NCBI GenBank assembly: GCA_012729015.1
Contig: JAAYDY010000056.1
Coordinates: forward strand, 1 to 64,000
Length of the DNA: 64,000 bases
DNA from: Phycisphaerae bacterium
GTDB lineage: Bacteria > Planctomycetota > Phycisphaerae > FEN-1346 > JAACEH01
Direction of reading: 5' to 3'
The notes under the pieces are model-generated. The model saw only the letters and a list, made by a program, of their open reading frames with translations. It was not told where the DNA came from and made no database searches. Shown in pieces: positions 8,903 to 16,807 of the stretch. The first letter of the stretch is position 1, and each line of letters opens with the position of its first letter. A program made the position numbers and the translations under genes.

Positions 8903-8965
8903 GCCCGCGGCGCATCAGGCGGCCGGCGCAGTAGTCGGCCTCAGTCTATGGAAAGGTTCGAGACG

Positions 8966-10144
8966 ATGAAGAAGGCGACGGTCCTGACGTTGGTGTTTGT
9001 GGCGGCCTGCGGGCTGGGCGTAAGCGGTTGTCGCAAAGCCGCCGTCGAGACGCCGCCGCCCCTGCTGGCCGAGGAACTGGCCGGGGGCGACCTGGTCCAG
9101 TTCTGGAGCACGACGCTGCCCCTGGACGAGGGCGAAACGCTGGAGCATCTGTACTGCCGTCGCGGCAACCTCTACACCGTCAGCAGCACCAATCAGCTCC
9201 GCTGCATCGATTCGTTCTCCGGACACATCAAGTGGACGGTCAAGCTGTGCGACGCCGACGTGACGCCGTCGGACGTCGGCCAGCTCGGCGACGAGGTCGC
9301 CTATGTGGCTGTCATCGACAAGCTCTACGGGTTCCTGACCGATAACGGTCAGCCCTTGCCGCCGCGACACCTCAAGATGGCTCCGAGCACGCACCTCCTC
9401 GTGGCGCCGCCGTTCGTCTACTTCGGGTCGCACGAAGGCTGGATGCTGGCCGAGCATGCGACCCACCGCGGCCAGAGCTGGGACCGCCTGATGCATGCCA
9501 CGATTCTCAGCGCGCCGGTGGCGGCCGGCGGCCTGGTCTACTTCGCCAGCGAGGACGGCGAGGTCGTCGCCAGCGACGGCGGCCAGAGGCAGGTGCATTG
9601 GACGTTCAAGGCGCGCGACGCGTTCGAGGCGGACCTGAAGCTGTCCGGGACGCAGGGCTTTGTCCTGGCCGCGTGCCGCGACTACAGCCTCTATGCCCTT
9701 AACCCGATTGGCGGCCAGCCGGCCTGGATCTGTACCACCGGCGACCCGATTCTCCAGGCGCCGATGGCGTTCGGCAACCGCGTGTACGTCATCACCGAGC
9801 CGCACGTGATGCTGGCCCTGAACGAGCTGGACGGCGAGCGGCCGCTGTGGTCCACCGAGAACGTGGACCGGTTCCTGGCGGCCAGCCCGCGGGCACTGTA
9901 CGTGCTGAGAACGGACGGAATGATTGCGGCGCTGTCGCACCAGGACGGGTCGGTGCTGTTCACCTTGGACGCCCGACGTCTGGACGTGTTCTCGCTGAAT
10001 GAGATCGACGGACAGTTGTTCCTGGCGACCCGCGACGGCCTCGTGTTCGCCGTCCGCGAGATCAAGGGCAGGTACGACGACCAGGAAGCGGCCAAGGCCG
10101 CGCCGGATGAGAAGGCGGGCCAGGAGCCGGTGCTGATCCAATAG
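8966..10144 (+). CDS. BamB/PQQ-like beta-propeller lipoprotein
   Basis: A 392-residue lipoprotein. The signal MKKATVLTLVFVAACGLGVS ends in lipobox VSGC with Cys22 as the lipidated residue. The remainder is a series of WD/PQQ-like blades (LRCIDSFSGHIKWTVKL, VVASDGGQRQVHWTFKA, LYALNPIGGQPAWICTTGD, MLALNELDGERPLWS). This resembles BamB or other quinoprotein-type propellers without a PQQ dehydrogenase active site. It probably acts at the periplasmic face as a scaffold or assembly factor. The inner ATG was chosen because GGAAAGG lies 9 nt upstream; an ATG 18 nt earlier is also in frame. It is followed by a strong terminator. Confidence 0.8.
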   Translation: MKKATVLTLVFVAACGLGVSGCRKAAVETPPPLLAEELAGGDLVQFWSTTLPLDEGETLEHLYCRRGNLYTVSSTNQLRCIDSFSGHIKWTVKLCDADVTPSDVGQLGDEVAYVAVIDKLYGFLTDNGQPLPPRHLKMAPSTHLLVAPPFVYFGSHEGWMLAEHATHRGQSWDRLMHATILSAPVAAGGLVYFASEDGEVVASDGGQRQVHWTFKARDAFEADLKLSGTQGFVLAACRDYSLYALNPIGGQPAWICTTGDPILQAPMAFGNRVYVITEPHVMLALNELDGERPLWSTENVDRFLAASPRALYVLRTDGMIAALSHQDGSVLFTLDARRLDVFSLNEIDGQLFLATRDGLVFAVREIKGRYDDQEAAKAAPDEKAGQEPVLIQ

Positions 10145-10221
10145 ACGCGCCGCCGTCAGGGCACACACGAGCATCCCCGCGGGGTTGCCGGTTGGGCCGC
10201 GTGCGATGATCGAGAGGCCAA

Positions 10222-10257
10222 GGATGGCGGGATGCCAACGTCCCGCCATCCTTTTTT
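10222..10257 (+). terminator. Rho-independent terminator
   Basis: A perfect 11-bp stem GGATGGCGGGA / TCCCGCCATCC has an 8-nt loop and is followed by six T residues (10252-10257). It lies 77 bp after the BamB-like gene and ends that transcription unit just before the TIM-barrel gene at 10283. Confidence 0.9.
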
Positions 10258-10282
10258 CATGGACACCCCGGAGGCCGAGACC

Positions 10283-11188
10283 ATGCATGTAGGATTCCTG
10301 ACGGCGTGCCTGAGCGGCGTGAGTCTGCCGGAGGTGGCCCGGTGGGCGGCCGAGGCGGGGTTCGCGTCCCTGGAAGTGCCGTGCCATGGCGGCACCGGCA
10401 CAGGATGGTTCGACGGGCCGGCCCTGAATCCCGGCAAGGTGGACGACGCGGCGGCCTTCGAGATCGAGCAACTGCTGGCCGCCACGGGGCTTGCCGTCAG
10501 TTGCCTGACCACCAGCGACAACCTGCTGGAGCCCGACGATTCGCGGCGCGAGCGCCACTGGCAGTTTCTGACCGAGACGATTCGCGCCGCGGGGCGGCTG
10601 GGCGTGCGGACCGTGTCGTGCCGCGTCGGCCGGAATCCCTCGCTGCGGATCGGCGAGTGCATTGCGATCTGGGGCCGCCTGGCGGCCGGTGCGGTGGCCG
10701 CGGCCGAGGAGTGCGGCGTACGGATCGCCGTCGAGAACTCGCCCCTGGTCGGCTGGCAGGCCGAGGACGTGCCCGGCAACCTCGCCTTCTCGCCCGAACT
10801 CTGGGAGAAGATCTTCACCCACGCCCACAGCGACGCCGTGGGCCTGAACTTCGACCCGGCGCCGCTGGTGTGGCTCGAGGTGGACTACGTCGAGGCCGTC
10901 ACGGCCTACGCCGAGTCGATCTTCCACGTCCGGGCCAACGATGTCGAGGTTTTCGCCGACCGTCGCAGCGACTGTTCGGTGTTACGTCCTAACGGGGGCT
11001 GGTGGCGGCGGCGGTTGCCGGGCCACGGCCAGGTGGCCTGGCCGCGGCTGATCAGCCGCCTCCAGGAGAACCGCTACGACGGGGCCCTGTCGATTGCCTA
11101 CGACGACCCCGTGTTCAACGATTCGCCCGAGGCCGTCAAGCGCGGCCTGGCGTTCGGGCGGCGGTTCCTCGGACGGTACATCGTCTGA
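10283..11188 (+). CDS. Sugar phosphate isomerase/epimerase-like TIM barrel
   Basis: The 301-residue protein has the AP-endonuclease-2/xylose isomerase-like barrel. It begins MHVGFLTACLSGVSLPEVARWAAEAGF, then has GLAVSCLTTSDNLLEP, RIAVENSPL (a Glu metal-ligand position), VGLNFDPAPLVW and FHVRANDVEV. Family members isomerise or epimerise sugars and inositols using a divalent metal. The start is set by GGAGG 8 nt upstream of the ATG. The stop is followed 81 bp later by a corrinoid protein gene, possibly the same operon. The substrate is unknown. Confidence 0.82.
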   Translation: MHVGFLTACLSGVSLPEVARWAAEAGFASLEVPCHGGTGTGWFDGPALNPGKVDDAAAFEIEQLLAATGLAVSCLTTSDNLLEPDDSRRERHWQFLTETIRAAGRLGVRTVSCRVGRNPSLRIGECIAIWGRLAAGAVAAAEECGVRIAVENSPLVGWQAEDVPGNLAFSPELWEKIFTHAHSDAVGLNFDPAPLVWLEVDYVEAVTAYAESIFHVRANDVEVFADRRSDCSVLRPNGGWWRRRLPGHGQVAWPRLISRLQENRYDGALSIAYDDPVFNDSPEAVKRGLAFGRRFLGRYIV

Positions 11189-11269
11189 CCGGCCGGAAGC
11201 GTCGGCCCGGGCGCCTCGCTGGGAGACGCCGCAGGCCGCACCCGCGCGGCCGGCCAAGGAGCCCGTCTC

Positions 11270-11905
11270 GTGGCGGACATGCAGCAGATCAGTGCGTTGC
11301 TTCAGGCAGGCCGTGTGGCCGACCTGGTCGGCCGGGTCGAGGCGGCCCTGGCCGAGGGCGTCGAGGCCGAGCACCTCCTGACCCAGGGACTCATCGCCGG
11401 GATGAACGTCGTGGGCGAGAAGTTCCGCGTGAGCGAACTCTTCGTGCCCGACGTGATCTTCGCGGGCCGGGCGATGACGGCGGCCATGAAGGTGCTTCAG
11501 CCGCACCTCACGGCCAAGGGCGTCCCGTCCGCCGGCCGCGTGGTCCTCGGCACCGTCAAGGGCGACCTGCACGACATCGGCAAGAACCTCGTCGGCATGT
11601 TGCTCGAAGGCGCGGGCTTCACGGTGATCAACCTCGGCACCGACGTCTCGCCGGAGAAGTTCGTCGAGGCCGCCCGCGGCCATGCCCCGTGTCTGGTGGG
11701 CATGTCGGCCCTGCTGACGACGACGATGCCCGTCATGGCCAAGGTCGTCGAGCAGCTCCGGGCGGCCCGGCTGCCCGGCGTGCGGACGATGGTCGGCGGC
11801 GCGCCGCTGACCCAGAAGTTCGCCGACGAGATCGGGGCCGACGGCTACGCCCCCGACGCCGGTTCCGCCGCCGACCTGGCCCGCCGACTGGCCGCGGCCG
11901 GTTGA
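11270..11905 (+). CDS. Methyltransferase-type corrinoid (B12-binding) protein
   Basis: The 211-residue protein has the two-domain layout of MtaC/MtbC-type corrinoid proteins. A helical cap (residues 1-85, LLTQGLIAGMNVVGEKFR) is followed by a Rossmann-like cobalamin domain. DxHxxG is at 99-104 (GDLHDIGKN), His101 being the lower axial ligand, then VINLGTDVS and VGGAPL. Such proteins shuttle methyl groups between a substrate-specific methyltransferase and an acceptor such as tetrahydrofolate. No methyltransferase or corrinoid activase lies in the window. The GTG start has AAGGAG upstream. Its neighbours are a sugar isomerase-like protein and, convergent, an EamA transporter. Confidence 0.9.
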   Translation: MADMQQISALLQAGRVADLVGRVEAALAEGVEAEHLLTQGLIAGMNVVGEKFRVSELFVPDVIFAGRAMTAAMKVLQPHLTAKGVPSAGRVVLGTVKGDLHDIGKNLVGMLLEGAGFTVINLGTDVSPEKFVEAARGHAPCLVGMSALLTTTMPVMAKVVEQLRAARLPGVRTMVGGAPLTQKFADEIGADGYAPDAGSAADLARRLAAAG

Positions 11906-11930
11906 TCCGAGTCCGACGGCAACGTCGCCC

Positions 11931-12977
11931 TCAGGTCGGGTGGCCGAGCGGCTTGGGCGCGCCGTTGCGCCGGCGTTTGCGGTGCGTTTCCACCACGGCA
12001 ATCGCCCCGATGATCAGCGCCAGCCCCACCAGCGACGACCACGACGGATACTGACGGTGGAACACCGCCATGTACGTCAGGGCCAGCACGGGCGTGAGGT
12101 ACGACACCACGCCGGTCCTCCCCGCGCCGCCCAGTTCGATCGCGCGCAGCCACAGCACGTTGTTGACGCCGTTGTTCACGCAACCGATCGCGACGATGAC
12201 TGCCACGCACGACCACCGGGAGAAGACCACGGCCGGCCGCAGATCGTTCCAGTACCAGAGCGCCGACCCGACCAGGCCCACCAGGACAAACAGGAACATG
12301 CTCGACAGCGGCTCGAACCGGTGCTCGTTCGACCATTTGCGTCCGAGGGTGCTGAACAGGCCCCACGACACGGCCGCACCGAACGCCAGCAGGCACCCGG
12401 CCACGGTCGCGTCGCCGACCATCGCCCCGAAGAATTCGCGCAGGACCAGTCCGGGCGGCCCGCTGTCCCAGGCTGCGGTCACCCGCGGCGACTGGAGCCC
12501 CTGCGCCACCTGGATCAGCACGAAGCCGAGCAGCCCGCAGGCCCCGCCGACCCAGGTGTACACGTCGGTGCGCTCGCGCAGCACGACCACGCCGAACAGA
12601 ATCGTCATGAGCGGCCACATGTAGTTGATGACCACGTAGGGAATCACGTCGCTGGTGTTGCTGCCGTAGGCTTCCGACAGCAGGGCGTTGTAGAGCACCA
12701 CGCCAAGCATGCCGCTGGCGACAATGGCGGGCACGTGGCGGAGCCGATACTGCCGCAGGGCTTGCCTGGACTGCGGCCGCGACAGCGTGATGGCGGCCAA
12801 CGTGATGCTCGCGCACAGAATGTCGAAGACGACGACCTCGCCGGGCCGCAGGCCCTGCTGAAGCAGGTAGGTGGTCATGGTGGCCGTGCCCGCCCACGTC
12901 GTCAGCGTGATGCCGATGATCAGGGGAAAACTGTTCCAGAGTCGGTTCATGGCCGCGCGCCTCAGGGCACTTCCCAT
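11931..12977 (-). CDS. EamA/DMT-family transporter
   Basis: The up to 348-residue membrane protein has ten predicted helices in two EamA halves (for example WNSFPLIIGITLTTWAGTAT, YVVINYMWPLMTILFGVVVL, VVSYLTPVLALTYMAVFH). DMT permeases export or import amino acids, purines or other small metabolites. Its C-terminus is basic (RKRRRN). An alternative ATG at 12950 with TGAGGCG upstream would give 339 residues; both are plausible. It converges on the corrinoid gene with 25 bp between stops. Confidence 0.88.
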   Translation of the reverse strand: MGSALRRAAMNRLWNSFPLIIGITLTTWAGTATMTTYLLQQGLRPGEVVVFDILCASITLAAITLSRPQSRQALRQYRLRHVPAIVASGMLGVVLYNALLSEAYGSNTSDVIPYVVINYMWPLMTILFGVVVLRERTDVYTWVGGACGLLGFVLIQVAQGLQSPRVTAAWDSGPPGLVLREFFGAMVGDATVAGCLLAFGAAVSWGLFSTLGRKWSNEHRFEPLSSMFLFVLVGLVGSALWYWNDLRPAVVFSRWSCVAVIVAIGCVNNGVNNVLWLRAIELGGAGRTGVVSYLTPVLALTYMAVFHRQYPSWSSLVGLALIIGAIAVVETHRKRRRNGAPKPLGHPT

Positions 12978-12997
12978 TCCACGGATACGAAGCGGGC

Positions 12998-13026
12998 ACT
13001 CTACCCTCGCGGCTGTCGGCGGTCAA
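12998..13026 (-). promoter_or_regulatory. Sigma-70-type promoter of the EamA transporter
   Basis: On the minus strand TTGACC (13026-13021), a 17-bp spacer and TAGAGT (13003-12998) precede the start codon at 12977 by about 20 nt. Confidence 0.55.
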
Positions 13027-13249
13027 TACTGTCGAGCGCATGGGGCAAGCGGGGTGCCCTGCCTGCCACGTGGTCCGGCCCCGTCGCGGAGCAGCCACGC
13101 GGAGGGCTCAAACCAACGCCGTGATCCGCGGGGGCGCATTGACGCTCTGGGGGGCTGCACCGTGGCGTGGGCATCTTGTCCATGAGCGGCAGGGGCAGGA
13201 AAGCCCCTGCTTTCCCCAGAACGTTAATGCACCCGATCCGCGCCGAGGC
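13027..13249. repeat. Gap between EamA and ccmA with degenerate repeats and a GC stem-loop
   Basis: Fragments of modules H and C (about 13050-13105) are degraded here. A perfect 8-bp stem GCAGGGGC/GCCCCTGC with a 6-nt loop (13189-13210) is followed by TTTCCCC. It could act as a weak terminator insulating ccmA, but no gene on the plus strand ends just upstream. Confidence 0.5.
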
Positions 13250-13278
13250 TTGTTGCGGCGGTGGCGGCGCAGTACCAT
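13250..13278 (+). promoter_or_regulatory. Promoter placing the ccmA transcript start at its ATG
   Basis: TTGTTG (13250-13255), a 17-bp spacer and TACCAT (13273-13278) are followed by only 7 nt (AGCCCCC) before the ATG at 13286. No Shine-Dalgarno sequence fits, so the mRNA is predicted to be leaderless. Confidence 0.6.
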
Positions 13279-13285
13279 AGCCCCC

Positions 13286-13975
13286 ATGGAAACGGTGCTC
13301 GACATCCGCGGCGTGTGCCGCCGCTTCGGCGACCGTGCCGCCGTGACGGACGCGACGCTCGCGCTGGCGGCCGGCCGGTCGCTTTGCCTCGTCGGCCGCA
13401 ACGGCGCCGGCAAGAGCACCCTGCTGGCCCTGGCCGCCGGCGTTCTGACGCCCGACTCCGGCGCGGTGCTCGTCTGCGGACGCCCCGTGGCCCACGATCC
13501 CGAGGCCCGCCGGCCACTCGGCTACATGACCGACACGCCCCAGGTGTACGAGGCCCTCACCGGCCGCGAGAACCTGACGTTCTTCGGCCGCCTCTGCGGC
13601 GCATCCGACCTGGCGGCGCGCGTCGCGGCAATGCTCGACCAGGTGGGCCTGTCGGCGCGCGCCGACGAACCCGCCGGCGACTACTCCGCCGGCATGCGGC
13701 GGCGGCTCGACCTGGCCCGCGTCTGCCTGGGCCGCCCGCGGCTGCTGTTGCTCGACGAGCCGGCCGTGTCGCTCGACGGCGACGGTCGCGACGCACTCGC
13801 CCGCATTGTCGCCGAGGTGCGCCGCGAGGGCGGCGGCGTGCTGCTGACCGCCCACCAGGCCGACGATGCCGCCGGCCTGGCCGACCAGTGCCTGACGATC
13901 GAGGCCGGCCGCCTGGCCGACGACGCCGTCGCCACCTCGGACGATCCGGCCCGCCGGTCCGGAGGCCACGCATGA
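13286..13975 (+). CDS. ccmA: Heme exporter ABC ATPase CcmA
   Basis: The 229-residue ABC ATPase energises the CcmABC complex of system I cytochrome c biogenesis, which releases heme-bound CcmE. Walker A is GRNGAGKST (38-46), the signature YSAGMRRRLDLA (133-144), Walker B LLLLDEPAVSLD (153-164) and the switch His LLTAH (190). Identification as CcmA rests mainly on the following ccmB- and ccmC-like genes; the domain alone is generic. The stop overlaps the ccmB start (ATGA at 13972-13975). It appears to be translated from a leaderless message. Confidence 0.85.
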   Translation: METVLDIRGVCRRFGDRAAVTDATLALAAGRSLCLVGRNGAGKSTLLALAAGVLTPDSGAVLVCGRPVAHDPEARRPLGYMTDTPQVYEALTGRENLTFFGRLCGASDLAARVAAMLDQVGLSARADEPAGDYSAGMRRRLDLARVCLGRPRLLLLDEPAVSLDGDGRDALARIVAEVRREGGGVLLTAHQADDAAGLADQCLTIEAGRLADDAVATSDDPARRSGGHA

Positions 13976-14640
13976 GAGCCTTCTGGGCTATCGTCGCCAA
14001 GGATCTCCTGACCGAGCTGCGACTGCGGCAGGTGTTGCCGACGATGCTCGTCCTGGCGCTGGTCTTGACGACGGTCTTCGGCCTGGCGGCACAGGACGAG
14101 GTACGACGCTCGCCGCAGACGGCTGCCTCGGCCTTGTGGCTGGCGTTCGTCTTCGCCGGACTGTTGGCCGTGGAACGCGCGTTCGCCTCCGAGCGGGAGA
14201 GCCGCACCATGCCCGCCCTCATGGCGGCGCCGCTGTCGCGGCAGACGTTGCTGGCGGCCAAGTGCGTTTCGTCCGGGGCGATGCTTCTGGCGGTCCAGGC
14301 CGTGATGCTCCCGATCGCCCTGGGCGTGTTCGACTTCGCCGTGCGCGGACCCGTTCTGCCGCTGGCGGGCGTGTTGCTGGCCGGCGACGCCGCGCTGGTG
14401 GTTCTGGGCACGCTCACCGGCGCGATGGTGGCCCCGTCGCGCGTCCGCGGGCCACTGTTGTCGGTCCTCGTCCTCGCGCTGCTGGTGCCGATGATGATCT
14501 TCGCCGCACAGACGACCGCCGAGCTGGCCGCCGCCGGATGGACGCCGCGCGCCGCCTCGCTCCTGGCGGCCATGGCCGCCGCCGACGTGGTCTTCGCCGC
14601 CGCGGCGTACCTGCTCTGCCCCTGGGCCGTCGAAAGCTGA
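13972..14640 (+). CDS. ccmB: Heme exporter membrane subunit CcmB
   Basis: The 222-residue protein has six hydrophobic segments. It starts MRAFWAIVAKDLLTELR, typical of the cytosolic N-terminus of CcmB, and contains LAFVFAGLLAVERAFASERE, which matches the conserved region before the third helix. It forms the permease with CcmC and is driven by CcmA. A 4-bp overlap with ccmA indicates translational coupling, and ccmC follows after 10 bp. Confidence 0.88.
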   Translation: MRAFWAIVAKDLLTELRLRQVLPTMLVLALVLTTVFGLAAQDEVRRSPQTAASALWLAFVFAGLLAVERAFASERESRTMPALMAAPLSRQTLLAAKCVSSGAMLLAVQAVMLPIALGVFDFAVRGPVLPLAGVLLAGDAALVVLGTLTGAMVAPSRVRGPLLSVLVLALLVPMMIFAAQTTAELAAAGWTPRAASLLAAMAAADVVFAAAAYLLCPWAVES

Positions 14641-14650
14641 GGACACCCCC

Positions 14651-15280
14651 ATGCGATGGATCCTGGCGACAATCGGATGCGCGATCCTGACGGCGGCCGC
14701 CGTGTACGCCGGCGCCGTCTGGGCCCCCGCCAGCCAGGAAGGCGGCAACGCCTACCGCATGCTCTACGCCCACATCCCCCTGGCCGCCCACACCCTGCTG
14801 GCCTTCACGGTCGCCACCGCCGCCGGCGCCGTCTACCTCGCCCGACGCAACGACGCCGCCGACCGGCTCGCCCGCGCCGCCATGGCCTGCGGCGTCCTGC
14901 TCGGGGCCGCCATGATGCTCTCCGGCATGATCTGGGCCAGGCTCGCCTGGAACCAGTGGTGGGACTTCCGCAGCCAGAAGCTCCTGTTCGCCCTGCTGCT
15001 GTGGTTCCTCATGGTCGGCTACTTCCTCGTCCGGGCGGGCCGCCCAGGCGACGCGCGGCAGAAAACCATCGCCGCCGTCTACTGCCTCATCGCCTACCTC
15101 GACGTGCCCCTGGTCTACTTCTCGTCCCGCCTGGTCGCCGGCGACGCACACCCGGCGTCCGTCGCCCTGGACCACTGGCAGATGCGCGTCGCCCTGGCCG
15201 CGGCCTTCCTGGCCGCCACAGCCGTCCACGGCCTCATGCTGGCCGCCCTCCTGCGACGCCAACGCCACGGCGTGCTATGA
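14651..15280 (+). CDS. ccmC: Heme handling protein CcmC
   Basis: The 209-residue six-helix protein of the heme-handling family carries the tryptophan-rich periplasmic signature WARLAWNQWWDFRSQKLL (95-112). Flanking His residues fit the family's heme ligands: H41 in YAHIPLAAH and H167 in GDAHPAS. It presents heme to CcmE. No ccmD, ccmE, ccmF, ccmG or ccmH gene follows; the next gene is unrelated and has its own promoter. The remaining maturation genes must be elsewhere or a reduced system is used. Confidence 0.9.
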   Translation: MRWILATIGCAILTAAAVYAGAVWAPASQEGGNAYRMLYAHIPLAAHTLLAFTVATAAGAVYLARRNDAADRLARAAMACGVLLGAAMMLSGMIWARLAWNQWWDFRSQKLLFALLLWFLMVGYFLVRAGRPGDARQKTIAAVYCLIAYLDVPLVYFSSRLVAGDAHPASVALDHWQMRVALAAAFLAATAVHGLMLAALLRRQRHGVL

Positions 15281-15375
15281 GCGCCGACCCGCCCCGGCCG
15301 GATTTTCGGGAAGTTTTTTCGTGCCGAAATCGTCCTTTGTGTGTCTAATCTATAGCATCCGACCTGAGCGACATC

Positions 15376-15404
15376 TTGCATTGTGCGCCGATTTCGGCTA
15401 TCCT
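15376..15404 (+). promoter_or_regulatory. Sigma-70-type promoter
   Basis: TTGCAT (15376-15381), a 17-bp spacer and TATCCT (15399-15404) lie about 75 nt upstream of the ATG at 15480, in a locally AT-rich stretch after ccmC. Confidence 0.6.
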
Positions 15405-15479
15405 TGATAGTTGCATTGGTTGGGTGGACAACAACTCACGACTCATTTCCTGACAGGGCAGTGGTGGGAGGTAACGGCG

Positions 15480-16574
15480 ATGAAGACGCTATGGACAGCG
15501 GCCGTAGTGTGTATGGCGGTCACAGCATGGGCGGCGGACGTGAGGGCGGGCGCCGACGACTGGATGGAGCCGGACAAGCTCCTGCCGGCCCTGAAGAAGG
15601 CGGCCTCCGACGACGTGCCCGTGTGCATCCTCTATATGGACGCCGACTTCAGCTGGGTCGGCCAGGCGAAGTTCCTGAACATGCCGGGGCTCGACGGTTT
15701 CATCCGCGTCAAGCAGTATGACGGTCGGTACGCCGACGAGTACCGCGTGCTCCAGGACGAGATTCCCTACACGATCTGGATCCCCTCGCTCTGGCTGACC
15801 GACGGCGAGAACAACCTGATCGGCTACGTGCCCAACGACGGCAACAGCCGCCAGTGGCAGGCCGTCCTCAGCCAGGCCAAGTCGGTGATGAAGTGGAAGA
15901 GGTCGGCCCGCAAAAGCCTGGACAACGTCGAGAAGACGATCGAGGCCGGGCCGTTCGCGACGATTCTGAAGACCCTGGACGACGTGGAAGAGAAGGACAA
16001 GAAGTACACGGCCGCGATCCGCGCCTCGTACAAGGCCCAGCCGGTCGATCAACTGAAGAGCCGCCTGACGTCGCCTGACCTGTTCCCCGGCGAGAAAGAG
16101 CGCATCGAGCAGCGCGTCGCCAAGGCCACGCAGATGTTCTTCCACGACCGCGTGCGCGACCTGCGCAAACAGGCCCTCGACAACGTCGACAAGACCTACG
16201 CCCGCTGCGAGGAACTGCTCTACGGCGGCAGCTCGAAAGAGGCCCTCGACACCCTGAAGCCCCTGACCGGCGGCAAGATCAACCCCGTGGTCGACAAGAA
16301 GATCGCGGCACTGCGCGAGAAGATCCTCACGGCCATGCGCACCGGCGAGACGCCCAAACGTGAGGGCGCCGCCGAGACGCCGGCCGCCGATGCGCCCGCC
16401 GCCGGGACTGAGGCCGGCGGCGACACCAAGGCCGAACCCGAGACGAAGCCCGAAACCGCCACCGAGACCGAGGACAAACCCGAGACGGCTGCCGAGCCCG
16501 AGACCAAGTCCGACGACGATAAAGACAACAAGGATAAGGACGACCAGGAAAAGGGCGCCGACGAGACCCCGTAA
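15480..16574 (+). CDS. Secreted thioredoxin-fold-like protein with acidic repeat tail
   Basis: The 364-residue protein has a signal peptide (MKTLWTAAVVCMAVTAWAAD). A region reminiscent of thioredoxin folds follows at about 40-130 (DVPVCILYMDADFSWVGQ, YTIWIPSLWLTDGENNLIGY), but there is no CxxC pair. A long helical part (130-280) comes next. The last 80 residues are low-complexity Glu/Lys/Thr/Pro/Asp. It may bind other periplasmic proteins; redox activity is unlikely. GGGAGG lies 9 nt before the ATG. It stands alone after ccmABC, with its own promoter. Confidence 0.7.
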   Translation: MKTLWTAAVVCMAVTAWAADVRAGADDWMEPDKLLPALKKAASDDVPVCILYMDADFSWVGQAKFLNMPGLDGFIRVKQYDGRYADEYRVLQDEIPYTIWIPSLWLTDGENNLIGYVPNDGNSRQWQAVLSQAKSVMKWKRSARKSLDNVEKTIEAGPFATILKTLDDVEEKDKKYTAAIRASYKAQPVDQLKSRLTSPDLFPGEKERIEQRVAKATQMFFHDRVRDLRKQALDNVDKTYARCEELLYGGSSKEALDTLKPLTGGKINPVVDKKIAALREKILTAMRTGETPKREGAAETPAADAPAAGTEAGGDTKAEPETKPETATETEDKPETAAEPETKSDDDKDNKDKDDQEKGADETP

Positions 16575-16594
16575 GTGTGGTCGCTTGACACAGC

Positions 16595-16807
16595 AGCGCG
16601 TAGGTCGGGTCAACAGACCCCAAGCCAACCGGTAGGGTGGGTCCCCCGGACCCACGCGGACATGCGTCACCCGCGCGTGCGAAACACGCACCTCAACCCC
16701 TCCCCCTTTCAGGCCGCGAACCCCTCTCCCTGCTCGCAGGGAGAGGTGCCCCGAGCTTTCAGCGAGGGGCGGTGAGGGTGGAACGCCACCGGCCCCGATT
16801 CCCGCGT
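16595..16807. repeat. Intergenic repeat cluster (modules A, B, D)
   Basis: Module A (about 16600-16622), module B (about 16632-16660) and module D (about 16735-16788) follow one another between the acidic-tail gene and the convergent maturase gene. Confidence 0.75.

Noticed and set aside
13189-13213. GC stem-loop before ccmA as a firm terminator
   Set aside because: The T-run is only three residues and no plus-strand gene ends upstream; it is noted only within the gap entry.
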